A stretch of 54,781 bases of DNA from Erysipelotrichaceae bacterium (GTDB lineage Bacteria > Bacillota_I > Bacilli_A > Erysipelotrichales > Erysipelotrichaceae). Positions 24,341 to 34,063 of this stretch are shown one piece after another; the stretch's first letter is position 1, and the number at the start of each line of letters is the position of its first letter. The DNA lies in contig WSYG01000003.1 of NCBI GenBank assembly GCA_009773735.1, positions 1-54,781 on the forward strand. The letters are read 5' to 3'. The notes beneath the pieces were generated by a model. The model had not been told where the DNA came from. It was given only the letters and a program-made list of their open reading frames with translations, and made no database searches. The position numbers and the translations under genes were made by a program.

Positions 24341-24459
24341 GACCATACAAATAACAACATAAAGTGAAAGAGACGGGAAATAAAGGAACAAAACACCCTT
24401 GAAACACTGGATCTTGAAGGTATTGGAAGTCCATAACTCACATCTCAGGTTCTTCGCCT
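24341..24459 (+). repeat. Att-like site E, diverged
   Basis: GACCATAC (24341-24348) lies 102 bases before the core-like TCTCAGGTTCTTCGCCT (24443-24459), which matches the consensus core at 13 of 17 positions. The arm parallels site A (GACCATACAAA, GGGAAA, CTTGAA, GAAGG-ATTGG in order). No clear hairpin follows directly. It seems to be the right edge of the accessory zone. Confidence 0.45.
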
Positions 24460-24548
24460 TGGTACAAATACCCGCCAAGTCTAAACTATTCCCATTTAAA
24501 GACGAATTGTAATTTAAACCTAACTTATTTCTCTTGAAGTATTGAAAC

Positions 24549-24597
24549 GAGAAAAAAGGATTCGATATTTTTCGAGAAAATCGAATCCTTTTTTCTC
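24549..24597 (-). terminator. Strong intrinsic terminator of the PocR-GGDEF gene
   Basis: A perfect 18-base stem (GAGAAAAAAGGATTCGAT and its complement) with a 13-base loop. The stem's own T-run serves transcripts from either side. Confidence 0.85.
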
Positions 24598-24668
24598 ACA
24601 TATTTCAGTAATCATTGACTCTGTTATTCCTCGTTTCGACTCCATTCATTGATAAGGCTCAAACTTCT

Positions 24669-27600
24669 TTACCATTCAGCATTCAAAACTTTTTCAATAA
24701 AAACCCTTGCAACTTTCGGGTCAAACTGAGTGCCGGCGTTTTTCTTGATCTCATTGATCGCATCATCTATACTCATTGATTTTTTGTACGCTCTATAGGG
24801 TCGCTCAGAGATCATCGCATCGAAAGCATCAGCTATTGTGATTACTCGGGCAAAAATAGATATTGATTCACCTTTTATTCCACGTGGATAGCCTTTGCCA
24901 TCCCAACGCTCATGATGAGAGTAAACGGCTTCTGCGATATCCAAAAATTCCGGAGCGGAGTTCAATATTCTAAATCCGATTTCACTGTGCTTTTTCACCT
25001 CTTTCCACTCATCATTAGATAATATAGTTTTACTATTTAAAATACTCTCATCAATCCCAATTTTCCCAATATCGTGCATTAGCCCTGCTGTTTTAATGTG
25101 ATTGATCTCATCTTTCCCAAACCTCATAGCCGATGCAATTTCAACACAGATAGAACTTACTCGTTCAGAGTGCTTCTGTTCCCGTATGTTCTTTTCAAGC
25201 AATGTAGCCATGATCCGATTGATGGTCTTATATCGCAGACTAGCACTATCATTCAGTTTATGACGATACATGTGATCTTCTGTTTTCTTTATGAGTTTGT
25301 CGATGCTTTGTTCTGCTTCATATTTTGTCTCATAGCCGATTGAAACTGAAATATCCAACGGGCCAATTTTCTCAAGTGATAAATATCCGTTTATTCTTTG
25401 GATGATCTTTTCTGCATCTGCTTCGTCAGTTTTTGGTAAGAGAACAGAGAATTCATCACCACCCATACGAGCAATGATGTCATCCTCTCTACATGCTTTC
25501 CTAAGTACTTCTGCAACTTTAATCAATAATTGATCACCTATTTGATGTCCAAAGGAGTCATTAACCAACTTTAATCCGTTGACATCCCCCATCGCAATGG
25601 TTAATGGTAAATTTCTTGAGGTGTCAAGCCTCAGCAATTCTTCTTCAAAAAAACGACGATTATACAGACCCGTCAATTGATCATGGTAACTCAAATATTC
25701 AATTTTCTTCTCTTTAATTTTGATTTCTGAAATGTCCTGCGAAATGATCTGAACTCCTTTTACATTTCCATCGACATCCAGAATACAGGTATAAGTGCTA
25801 AAAAACCATAGGTCCCCGGTGGGAAGCTTAACCAGATCATCATAATTTTGAGGAGTCTCTGAAGAAATACATTTCTTAATTCTTTCAAGATAGTGATCCG
25901 CAGTTTCTTTAGGAAAAAGGTCAAATAAACTTTTTCCAACATACACATCACTTGAACCGCCCATATTTGCGGCAGCTTTTTGATTGTACGAAATAACATG
26001 ACCATCGCTAGTATAATATACGATCCCTACACCGGAGAATTCATGCAACGCTTTATAGGTCTGTTCACTTTCAACAATTTTCTCCTCAGTCATTTTTTTC
26101 TCAGTGATGTCTTGAAGAATACAATGGGTTTTTTCAAAACTTCCATCTGATTTATAGCCAATTCTTCCTTCGAAACTGATAACCCTAAACGTGCCATCTT
26201 TATGTTTCATGATAAATTCAGAATGAATCTTACCTAAGCTTTTAAAAAGCGGAAATCTTTCTCTAAAGGGTTCAACATATGCGTCCGCAAGAAAATCACC
26301 AAACCATTTTCCGATAACCTCATCAAATTCATAGCCAAGGGTTGATAACCAAGCCTCATTCACTTCCAAGAAATTCCCATTTTCATCCAGTGATTGATAT
26401 CCAAGTGGAGCTCTTTTGAATAAATTAGCAAACTTTTCCTCACTGTTAATTAACTGAATTTCCATTTCTTTTCGTTTTGTAATATCTGTAAAGGTTACAA
26501 GACTAGCCCAAGGTTTGGACTTATCGTCTAGTATTGATGTGCCGAATACCTCTAACAGTATTTCTGACCCATCAGGGCGTTCAACCACCATATCATCGAT
26601 ATATGAATCTGTGCCTTTCATCCCCTTTATTATGGGCATCTCTTCAATGGGATATGGATCTTTGTGCCCTTTCTTGTGTGACTTATAGACTTCAGAAAGG
26701 TTTTGTTGATTGGCATCAAAGAGGACTCCTCTTCCAAGCAATTCCTTCGCTTTTTCGTTGGCGAGAAATGGTTTACCATCAACAGCATCCACCATAAAAA
26801 CACCCACAGGAAGGACTCTTAATAATGAAGACATTATCTCATTTTGCTTTCTAATATTTTCCTCGTTTTGTTTTTTTACGGTAATATCTTGGGCAGCACC
26901 CCGAAGTTCTGTGATTCTACCTGTTGAATCTTTAACAGCCTCACCACGCACCCACATCCATCCTGAAGGTTTACCTTTTATCGCCATTTCGAGTTCTAGT
27001 TCGTATGGGATTCCCGTTGTTCTGGTTTGCTCTAGGGAGGAAGAAAGTTTCTCCCAGCTTTGTGGAGTGAATATCTTCATGTGTTCCGTGTAGGGTGGTG
27101 GTGGGAAGGTTGGATCAAACCCTTGCATTTTATAAAGTTCATCCGACCACACAACCCGATTCGTCGCTAGATCCAACCTCCATGTTCCCAAATGGGCAAG
27201 TTGCTGTGATTCTAATAGATCATCCACAGTCTGCTTTAGTTGACTTTGACTCTCAAGAAGAGCTGCTTCTCTTTCTTTTATCATTTCTGTGAGCTCTAAT
27301 TGATCTAATTTTTCAGCGGTCATCTCAATTATCAATTGTGTTATGTCTTTCAAAAAATTCATGGCAAATTCAACTTTTTCTTTTGAAACTACAGGTACTT
27401 CCTTAAGAGCCTTAAGATAAGGCCTCTCATCAAATCCGTTTCGTTTGGCTTGATCCTTAAAGAAAGAAATATCAGGCTCTTCAAAAAAGAATTGACCAGT
27501 AAAAAGATTAGCAATATGCTCTCCTCTTATGACTATAGGGATTGCGACATCAATCAATCCATTATGACACTTGTAAAAATGATATTTTTCACCTAGTAAC

Positions 27601-27818
27601 ATCTTGTTGGCTAATATCGTATCGCTTGCTATGCAACTCACAGCAGTTTTTGGATTCTTGCGATGAAATTCAGTGCAGATTTGTCTCCATCCTGATTTCG
27701 ACAATACATTCCCATCAAGATCTAGAATGGCAGTTACAAAACCTGTTGATTTATTGAAACCTTCAAGTAAATCATTTGCCTTTTCAAAATCGACATAATC
27801 TAGAATTTTGGATCTCAT
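24669..27818 (-). CDS. PocR-PAS-GGDEF/HD-GYP c-di-GMP sensor protein
   Basis: Cytoplasmic sensor of 1049 residues. A PocR ligand-binding domain comes first (about 1-170, with CIASD and FYKCHNGL cysteines). About four PAS repeats follow (about 200-700), each ending in a TDITKRK- or QDITEKK-like linker. Next are a GGDEF domain (about 710-870, intact RMGGDEF) and an HD-GYP domain (about 880-1045, MHDIGKIGI and KGYPRGIKGE). Both synthesis and hydrolysis motifs are complete. No membrane segment is seen. The catalytic half is clearly related to that of the gene at 2981-4912 (shared NGLKL-NDSFGH-IGD and H-GYP context). AAAGGA precedes the ATG. Confidence 0.92.
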   Translation of the reverse strand: MRSKILDYVDFEKANDLLEGFNKSTGFVTAILDLDGNVLSKSGWRQICTEFHRKNPKTAVSCIASDTILANKMLLGEKYHFYKCHNGLIDVAIPIVIRGEHIANLFTGQFFFEEPDISFFKDQAKRNGFDERPYLKALKEVPVVSKEKVEFAMNFLKDITQLIIEMTAEKLDQLELTEMIKEREAALLESQSQLKQTVDDLLESQQLAHLGTWRLDLATNRVVWSDELYKMQGFDPTFPPPPYTEHMKIFTPQSWEKLSSSLEQTRTTGIPYELELEMAIKGKPSGWMWVRGEAVKDSTGRITELRGAAQDITVKKQNEENIRKQNEIMSSLLRVLPVGVFMVDAVDGKPFLANEKAKELLGRGVLFDANQQNLSEVYKSHKKGHKDPYPIEEMPIIKGMKGTDSYIDDMVVERPDGSEILLEVFGTSILDDKSKPWASLVTFTDITKRKEMEIQLINSEEKFANLFKRAPLGYQSLDENGNFLEVNEAWLSTLGYEFDEVIGKWFGDFLADAYVEPFRERFPLFKSLGKIHSEFIMKHKDGTFRVISFEGRIGYKSDGSFEKTHCILQDITEKKMTEEKIVESEQTYKALHEFSGVGIVYYTSDGHVISYNQKAAANMGGSSDVYVGKSLFDLFPKETADHYLERIKKCISSETPQNYDDLVKLPTGDLWFFSTYTCILDVDGNVKGVQIISQDISEIKIKEKKIEYLSYHDQLTGLYNRRFFEEELLRLDTSRNLPLTIAMGDVNGLKLVNDSFGHQIGDQLLIKVAEVLRKACREDDIIARMGGDEFSVLLPKTDEADAEKIIQRINGYLSLEKIGPLDISVSIGYETKYEAEQSIDKLIKKTEDHMYRHKLNDSASLRYKTINRIMATLLEKNIREQKHSERVSSICVEIASAMRFGKDEINHIKTAGLMHDIGKIGIDESILNSKTILSNDEWKEVKKHSEIGFRILNSAPEFLDIAEAVYSHHERWDGKGYPRGIKGESISIFARVITIADAFDAMISERPYRAYKKSMSIDDAINEIKKNAGTQFDPKVARVFIEKVLNAEW

Positions 27819-28138
27819 TTACTATTTCCTTTCATCAATTATGGTTCGAGATCGATATTCTCGGATGATTGCTTATCCGATCTAAAGGTATTACTTCTGT
27901 ACATTATTTGCACAGAAATCGATCCATCCAATTAACTTTCATTTATAACATTCGAAATATGTCTTGAAATAACCAACGCTACTTCAATTCCACATCATTA
28001 TTTTTAAATACTATGACATCAACCTTAGCCATTAAGAACCGACCTATATTTTAATATACTATATCAATTAAAGATAACAGTCCAATCATATTCATATCAA
28101 ATAATGAATGAGAAAGTAATCATTCGTTTTAAGTCACC
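27819..28138. other. Gene-free AT-rich intergenic region
   Basis: About 320 bases between the PocR-GGDEF start and the manA stop. No hairpin, repeat or open frame stands out. It must carry the promoter for the leftward sensor gene, but I cannot place it with confidence. Confidence 0.5.
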
Positions 28139-29083
28139 CTAAAGTAAGATTTCACCAGGTGTGCTAATCAACGCAATCCCATGTCCATTAAGGATGATGT
28201 GGCGTGTATCATGAGTGATGATCGCATGTTCACCTTTGCTAAAAAGAATGTCATTGATGGTCAATTCCCCTTCTATACATCCAACAAGTGAAAACTCTCC
28301 TTCAAGTTCGTAATCTAACAAACCACGGTTCTCAATTTTCGTTAATGAGAAATACTTGCTTTTTACTAAAGTTGTAATTGTAGCAGAAGGAAGTTGTTTA
28401 ATATCTGGTACAGGTTTGATTTGAGACTTATTTGATTGAATTACGTCCAATCCTTTTTCTAAATGAAGTTGACGAGGATTGCCTTGTATATCCACGCGTT
28501 CATAATCATATAAACGATACGTCACATCTGAATTCTGCTGAACTTCATACAAAATAGTATTGGCACAAATCGCATGGATCGTTCCAGCGGGAATAAAAAA
28601 GAAATCGCCCTTTTCTATCTCAATGACACTCAGTTTATCTAAGATCGATCCATTGTGCGCTGCATCAACCAATTCTTGATGATTTTCTGCATGATGGTCA
28701 ATGATCAATGGTGTTTTTGGTGGACAATCCAAAATAAACCAGCATTCTGTTTTACCGTAAGATTGTTCATGAAGCAAAGCATACTCATCATCAGGATGAA
28801 CTTGGATGCTAAGATTCTGGTTTGCATCAATGATCTTGACCAACAATGGAAACTTCATGTTGTCCCCATGGCCAAAAAGTTTGCGATTTTGTTTATAAAC
28901 TTCAGATAAAGCTTGCCCGGTAAATTCACCTGTGGTAAACAAACAATCTCCGTTTTGATGAGCACTAATGACCCATGCTTCCCCTATTTGATTGGATGTG
29001 AAAGAAAACTCGAAATCAGTCTTCAGTTTACTTCCTCCCCAAATCATTTCTTTGAATACTGGAGCCAATTTATAGAGTGCCAT
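28139..29083 (-). CDS. manA: Mannose-6-phosphate isomerase, class I
   Basis: Zinc cupin enzyme of 314 residues interconverting mannose 6-phosphate and fructose 6-phosphate. Metal ligands are visible in SIQVHPDDEYA, GKTECWFIL and IPAGTIHAI. EVQQNSDVTYRLYDY is the class I signature region. The size is that of the short Bacillus-type enzymes. ATG at 29083 is chosen because GAGGAG lies five to six bases upstream; an earlier in-frame ATG at 29104 has no such site. It appears monocistronic. Confidence 0.93.
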   Translation of the reverse strand: MALYKLAPVFKEMIWGGSKLKTDFEFSFTSNQIGEAWVISAHQNGDCLFTTGEFTGQALSEVYKQNRKLFGHGDNMKFPLLVKIIDANQNLSIQVHPDDEYALLHEQSYGKTECWFILDCPPKTPLIIDHHAENHQELVDAAHNGSILDKLSVIEIEKGDFFFIPAGTIHAICANTILYEVQQNSDVTYRLYDYERVDIQGNPRQLHLEKGLDVIQSNKSQIKPVPDIKQLPSATITTLVKSKYFSLTKIENRGLLDYELEGEFSLVGCIEGELTINDILFSKGEHAIITHDTRHIILNGHGIALISTPGEILL

Positions 29084-29287
29084 TGTTTCTCCTCGATGAA
29101 GCATTCGTCTTATCTAAACAAACCTGATAAGACAGTTATTTCTGATATCAAAATTATAGCATGTTAGATACTTTCACTAATGATGAAGTTTTGTATGCAT
29201 ATTAAAACATCCGAGATTTTACTTATAGTCAATTTACTTGGAGAAACCTACTTTATCGCATAAACTAATCGTAGAGGAGGCATATTT

Positions 29288-30097
29288 ATGAACACAATCA
29301 CATTAAACACTGGAATAAAGATCCCATTGGTAGGATCAGGAACCAATACCTTTGGTAAAGAAAACCATGATTTTAAAGGTGCCATCAACAATGATACAAC
29401 AGAATTAGAAAGCGCATTACGCGTAGGTTATAGTTTACTAGATACGGCTGTCGCTTATCGAAATGAAAGCGTCATTGGCTTAGCAGTTAAAAGATCAGGA
29501 CTAGATCGTTCACAAGTATTTTTGACCTCTAAGATCCCTGGTTCGCCTGAATATACTGAAACAGACCAAAAGGTCGAAGAAACGATTCATGCAAGCTTAA
29601 AAGCACTGGATACAGATTATATCGACCTCTATTTGATTCATCATCCTTGGGACAATCTTGAGGATATCGTGCGAGTTTGGAAGGTATTAGAAAACTATGT
29701 TGATAAAGGAATATTGAAAGCCATTGGTGTATCCAACTTCAAAGTTGAACACTTAGCTTATCTTCTAGAACACAGTCGCATCAAACCAGCCATCAATCAG
29801 ATCGAATCTCACCCTAGTCTTTGGCAAGATGAATTGATTAAATACTGTCAGAAAAATAACGTCGTTGTTCAAGCTTGGAGCCCAATAAAAAAAGTATCTG
29901 AAGAAGCCAAAGCACAACTTGAAAAGATCGGTGCCCAATACAACAAAACCTGGGCACAAGTCGTATTGGGGTATCAAGTTCAAAGAAATGTCGTGGTCAT
30001 CCCTAAATCAACCGATCCAATTCGACAAAAGCAAAATCTCGAACTCTTTGATTTTACGCTTAGTGAAGCTGATAAAGCCATCATTAAGACGCTATGA
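29288..30097 (+). CDS. Aldo/keto reductase
   Basis: NADPH-dependent reductase of the AKR5-type bacterial group (269 residues). The catalytic tetrad is recognisable: Asp and Tyr in LDTAVAYRNE, Lys in TSKIPG, His in LYLIHHPWD. The cofactor-binding end reads VVIPKSTDPIRQKQNL. AGGAGG precedes the start and a strong terminator follows, so it is a single gene. The substrate is probably a small aldehyde or keto sugar and cannot be specified. Confidence 0.92.
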   Translation: MNTITLNTGIKIPLVGSGTNTFGKENHDFKGAINNDTTELESALRVGYSLLDTAVAYRNESVIGLAVKRSGLDRSQVFLTSKIPGSPEYTETDQKVEETIHASLKALDTDYIDLYLIHHPWDNLEDIVRVWKVLENYVDKGILKAIGVSNFKVEHLAYLLEHSRIKPAINQIESHPSLWQDELIKYCQKNNVVVQAWSPIKKVSEEAKAQLEKIGAQYNKTWAQVVLGYQVQRNVVVIPKSTDPIRQKQNLELFDFTLSEADKAIIKTL

Positions 30098-30117
30098 AAC
30101 CTAAAACCTAGATTCCT

Positions 30118-30173
30118 AAATAAAGACCCATTCACACAATTAAGTGGTATATTTGGTGTACGGGTCTTTATTT
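30118..30173 (+). terminator. Intrinsic terminator after the aldo/keto reductase
   Basis: AAATAAAGACCC pairs perfectly with GGGTCTTTATTT over a 32-base loop that may hold inner structure. The TTTATTT tail completes it. Confidence 0.75.
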
Positions 30174-30219
30174 ATTGAGAGTATTCTCTTATAGAATGCA
30201 TAAACAAAGCGAGGTCCTA

Positions 30220-30570
30220 ATGGATAAACTAAAAGTAGTATTTCATATCGACGAGATGACCAAATGGAAGTTGACATTAGGTAATGTGAGCAATTTACTA
30301 GCAGCACTTGAAGATCAATCCATCACGATTGAAGTTGTTGCAAACGCAGAAGCTGTTTTAGCTTATGTCAATAAGCCAAATAATGCAGAAAATCTGGATA
30401 AAATGGATACTCTGATTCAAAGAAAGGTATTATTTGTTGCCTGTAATAATGCACTGATTGCCTTTCAGATTGATCCAATATCTCTTTTTACAAAAATTCA
30501 GATCGTCAAAGCTGGTGTAGAAGAGCTTGTGATTCGCCAACACGAAGGATATGCCTACATTAAGCCATAA
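30220..30570 (+). CDS. DsrE-like small protein
   Basis: A 116-residue protein with an alternating alpha/beta pattern like DsrE/DsrF-like folds: KVVFHIDEMTKW, then a helix, then ITIEVVANAEAV, then VLFVACNNAL, where the cysteine sits in the usual place. It ends VIRQHEGYAYIKP. Start ATG at 30220 follows GAGG at five to six bases. DsrE-like proteins take part in sulfur relay or are uncharacterised; here no sulfur-relay partner is adjacent, so no role is assigned. Confidence 0.8.
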   Translation: MDKLKVVFHIDEMTKWKLTLGNVSNLLAALEDQSITIEVVANAEAVLAYVNKPNNAENLDKMDTLIQRKVLFVACNNALIAFQIDPISLFTKIQIVKAGVEELVIRQHEGYAYIKP

Positions 30571-30715
30571 GGAGAAACATTACTCTTTTTTATGTCAATC
30601 TGCGAATCGTTTATTCTGAGTTACATTAGATGTAAGTACTACTTTACATCACCCGTTTGATGGAATGTTTGATTTATCTTTTTATTCCCAAATCTCAAAC
30701 TCAATAGGAGAAACC

Positions 30716-32320
30716 ATGAGACAACTACTTTATAACGGTCATATTTATCAACAAAGAGGACAATTTACTTCTGCACTTTTGATTGAAGATGGCTACATTC
30801 TAAAATGTGGTTCAGATCAAGAACTTCTGGCTCACCAAGATCAAGATGTCACATTGATCGATCTACAAGGTAAGACCGTTTTACCAGGGTTCAATGATTC
30901 ACATCTCCATTTCTACATGAGTTCGGTTGCCTTTCAAACCGTTGAACTCTATGGTGCAACATCAATCGACATGATCATTGAACGTGCTCAACAGTTCATC
31001 AATAATCATCCTGAAGCCCAAGGTAAAGCTTTGTTTGGGAGGGGCTGGAATCAAGATTATTTTGAAACGGAACCACGTTTGATCAACCGTCTTGATCTTG
31101 ATCGCATCAGCACAGACTTCCCTATCGTCTTCTCAAGGGCTTGTGGACATGTGGTATCCGTAAATTCAAAAACACTTGAAATCTTAGGCATCCATGCCTT
31201 GACCCCTCAAGTTGACGGTGGACAATTCGATCTAGATGCACAAGGTCAACCTAATGGTGTCTTCAGAGAAAATGCAATCGACTTATTATCATCTTTGCGT
31301 GAGCCTTTATCCAGCCAAGATCGTTTAAATTTACTGACCAGTATCAGTCAAATCGCCAATCAATACGGCATCACTTCTGTTCAAACCAACGATATCACAG
31401 TCGGGTCAGAAGAAGGCAGTGCCATTGAAGAAACTTATCGGCACTATTCTGCATTAAATCCAACGGTTCGTATTTATCATCAGCTTTGTTTCACAGATAT
31501 TGATACCTTATATGCAAGAATTCAAAGTGGTTATCATCAAGGTGAAAATCAATTCAATCGTTATGGTCCACTAAAAATATTTATCGATGGTTCTTTAGGT
31601 GCTCGTACTGCTAAAATGCGTCAACCTTATCATGATGATCCATCAACTCGAGGCATTGAATGCATGACCTCAAGTGTTTTGGATGAATTTATTAATCTAG
31701 CAGATCAAAACAACATTCAAGTCGCAATCCATGCAATTGGTGATGGAGCCATAACACAAGTCTTAAACAGCTATCAAAACGTCATACAAACAGAAAACAA
31801 AAACAGACATGGTATCATCCATTGTCAGATCACAGACATGCCCATTTTAAATCGATTCAAGGCACTTGATATCTTAGCCTATGTTCAACCCATCTTTTTA
31901 CATTACGACATGCATATCGTAGAAGATCGGGTAGGACAAGGTCTTGCATCAACCTCATATGCGTTTGGGACCATGGAAGAATTGGGATTGCATGTGGCCT
32001 ATGGAACCGATTCACCAGTTGAGGGTCTCAATGTCTTTAACAACATCCATTGTGCCATCAATCGCCAAGACCTAAAATCTTTCCCTGAAAATGGATTCTA
32101 CCCTAATGAAAAAGTCGACTTAGAAACCGCAATTGACAACTTAACCATTGGTGGTGCATATGCAAGTTTTGAAGAAGATCATAAGGGCAGACTGCTTCCT
32201 GGATATATGGCTGACTTAATTGTCATCGATCAACCCATCTTCCAACAAGACTATGCTCAGATCAAAGATGTTCAAGTCACGATGACCATGGTCAATGGAA
32301 AAGTCGTTTATACACGATAA
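30716..32320 (+). CDS. YtcJ-like amidohydrolase
   Basis: Metal-dependent hydrolase of the Amidohydro_3 group (534 residues). The N-terminal beta-sandwich begins QLLYNGHIY and TVLPGFNDSHLHF carries the metal-binding His pair. IHAIGDGA supplies the barrel histidine, YGTDSPVE the distal aspartate, and MADLIVIDQPI the closing sandwich. YtcJ-type proteins have mostly unknown substrates, amide or N-acyl compounds being usual. The start ATG at 30716 follows AGGAG; an upstream in-frame ATG at 30665 lacks one. No signal peptide, so cytoplasmic. Confidence 0.9.
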   Translation: MRQLLYNGHIYQQRGQFTSALLIEDGYILKCGSDQELLAHQDQDVTLIDLQGKTVLPGFNDSHLHFYMSSVAFQTVELYGATSIDMIIERAQQFINNHPEAQGKALFGRGWNQDYFETEPRLINRLDLDRISTDFPIVFSRACGHVVSVNSKTLEILGIHALTPQVDGGQFDLDAQGQPNGVFRENAIDLLSSLREPLSSQDRLNLLTSISQIANQYGITSVQTNDITVGSEEGSAIEETYRHYSALNPTVRIYHQLCFTDIDTLYARIQSGYHQGENQFNRYGPLKIFIDGSLGARTAKMRQPYHDDPSTRGIECMTSSVLDEFINLADQNNIQVAIHAIGDGAITQVLNSYQNVIQTENKNRHGIIHCQITDMPILNRFKALDILAYVQPIFLHYDMHIVEDRVGQGLASTSYAFGTMEELGLHVAYGTDSPVEGLNVFNNIHCAINRQDLKSFPENGFYPNEKVDLETAIDNLTIGGAYASFEEDHKGRLLPGYMADLIVIDQPIFQQDYAQIKDVQVTMTMVNGKVVYTR

Positions 32321-32333
32321 ATTACACTCAAAA

Positions 32334-32365
32334 GCCCAGATCATTTTCAAAGATTTGGGTTTTTT
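32334..32365 (+). terminator. Intrinsic terminator after the YtcJ-like gene
   Basis: GCCCAGATC and GATTTGGGT form a stem with one wobble, followed by six T. Confidence 0.8.
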
Positions 32366-32471
32366 AATGGATTGATACAAAAAGATAAGTCTTGCCTAAT
32401 TGGTTTCATAAGAAAACAATGCTAAAATGATGGTGTCAAGATTATTCTTTACTTTATCATTAAGGAGCCAT

Positions 32472-33677
32472 ATGAAATTTATTACTAAAGTTGGCATTGT
32501 CTTGGTTGCTTTAGCACTTGCAACAGGAACATATGCCTATTATGAATATAATCAAATCATTAAAAGTGAACCTTCGATTCAGGTTTTTACATTTAATGAT
32601 CAAGCAATAGAATATAAAACCGCTACTGTTGAATACTCTGTCCTTGGTGGACTGATACCTTTTGATCATAAGTATAATCAAGACGAGGTTTTAACGTTTA
32701 ATACCGATCAAATCGTAAATAACTTGCTTGTCAATCCAGAAACGAACGTCAAAGTGACGACACCAAGTCAAAAAGTAATCGTCTCCAGAGGCAGTCAAAC
32801 CTTAGTTTTTGATGAAGATGGCAAATATAAAGTCGAAATCGATGAAAAACTAGACTGGTCAATTGCTCATTATGAATTCTTCGTAGATGTTAATAATCTG
32901 CCCAACATCACCATCAGTAATCTAACGCCTTATCAAGGAGAAGTATTGATCATCGATATCTCTAACATCAAACAAAACAGTACCATCGAAGTACAGAATC
33001 AATTTAGCCCTTCTGTGATATTACAACAAACTTATACAGCACGATTTTATCTACCAATGGAATTCAAAACTGAGGCAAAATCATATCCCTTAACCATTAC
33101 CATCAACAACAAAACATATGTGTATACGCTTGATGTTAAAGCATATGATTTTAATAAACAATATTTCTCAATCGACGCTACAATCATTAAAAATACGACA
33201 GGTAATCCAGTCGCAATCAATGAATTCAGAGCCACGATCCATCCTTTGTATGCAACTGCTGAACCTGTTGAATACTGGCAAGGCAACTTCATCGTCCCGG
33301 TCATCAATGCGCGCATTTCCTCAAATTTCGGTGACATGCGTTTCATAAATGGGGCTAAAACTCCATCAAGACATAGCGGTATCGATTATGCGATCAGTTG
33401 TGGAACAGATGTTTCTGCCAGTAATTCTGGTAAAGTAGATTATGCAGGATTTTTGATTTTAACTGGAAATACGGTAGTCATTGATCATGGATTAGGATTA
33501 AAAACAACGTATCTGCATATGAAGGATCTTACTGTTAAAACAGGAGATAAGGTCAATAAAGGACAACTCATTGGTCATGTTGGAACAACTGGTGTTTCAA
33601 CTGGGTGTCATCTACATTTTCAAGCCATGATAAAAACACAACAGTTTAATCCAAATTCTCTTTATCATATTGAATAA
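32472..33677 (+). CDS. M23 (LytM-type) metallopeptidase, membrane-anchored
   Basis: Exported protein of 401 residues. An N-terminal membrane anchor or signal (about 5-25) is followed by roughly 260 residues of beta-rich extracellular sequence. The C-terminal M23 domain has HSGIDYA (zinc His and Asp), then YLHMKDL and GCHLHFQ with the paired histidines. M23 enzymes cut peptide cross-bridges of the wall or of other bacteria's walls. AAGGAG precedes the ATG at 32472. It is monocistronic between two terminators. The zinc site is complete, so it should be active rather than a scaffold. Confidence 0.9.
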   Translation: MKFITKVGIVLVALALATGTYAYYEYNQIIKSEPSIQVFTFNDQAIEYKTATVEYSVLGGLIPFDHKYNQDEVLTFNTDQIVNNLLVNPETNVKVTTPSQKVIVSRGSQTLVFDEDGKYKVEIDEKLDWSIAHYEFFVDVNNLPNITISNLTPYQGEVLIIDISNIKQNSTIEVQNQFSPSVILQQTYTARFYLPMEFKTEAKSYPLTITINNKTYVYTLDVKAYDFNKQYFSIDATIIKNTTGNPVAINEFRATIHPLYATAEPVEYWQGNFIVPVINARISSNFGDMRFINGAKTPSRHSGIDYAISCGTDVSASNSGKVDYAGFLILTGNTVVIDHGLGLKTTYLHMKDLTVKTGDKVNKGQLIGHVGTTGVSTGCHLHFQAMIKTQQFNPNSLYHIE

Positions 33678-33697
33678 GAAAAATGAATGTCATTTAA

Positions 33698-33725
33698 AGA
33701 GAAACCTGTGATGGTTTCTCTTTTT
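33698..33725. terminator. Bidirectional terminator between convergent genes
   Basis: AGAGAAACC pairs perfectly with GGTTTCTCT over a six-base loop, followed by TTTT. It serves the M23 gene from the left and probably the DUF1294 gene from the right. Confidence 0.85.
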
Positions 33726-34005
33726 AGCCTAGTTTTGAAGTGATAAATACTCCTAGCATAAATATATTGATGATGATCATCACAGGAACTCCTTGATTGA
33801 ATAAGGGCTTCTTAGTTTTATGATGGAAATGCATCATTCCTAGATAAACACCGATGGCTCCTCCAAACAATGCGATTAGTAAAAGCGTCTTTTCAGATAT
33901 CCTGTATGACTGTTTTTGAGCATAACTTTTATCCATACCCATTAAGGTATATCCTAACAAGTTGATCAAAACAAAGAATAAGATGATTAGAATTAAGTCT
34001 TGCAT
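33724..34005 (-). CDS. DUF1294 small membrane protein
   Basis: Protein of 93 residues with about three hydrophobic helices. The family pattern is clear: GMDKSYAQKQSYRISEKTLL, then FGGAIGVYLGM, then HFHHKTKKPLF. The start at 34005 follows GAGG; the longer reading to 34041 has no ribosome site. The function of the family is not established. Confidence 0.85.
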   Translation of the reverse strand: MQDLILIILFFVLINLLGYTLMGMDKSYAQKQSYRISEKTLLLIALFGGAIGVYLGMMHFHHKTKKPLFNQGVPVMIIINIFMLGVFITSKLG

Positions 34006-34063
34006 GTGTACCCTCGATATCATTAAAACAAAACCAGACAAGATTGATATCCTTTATAAATTT

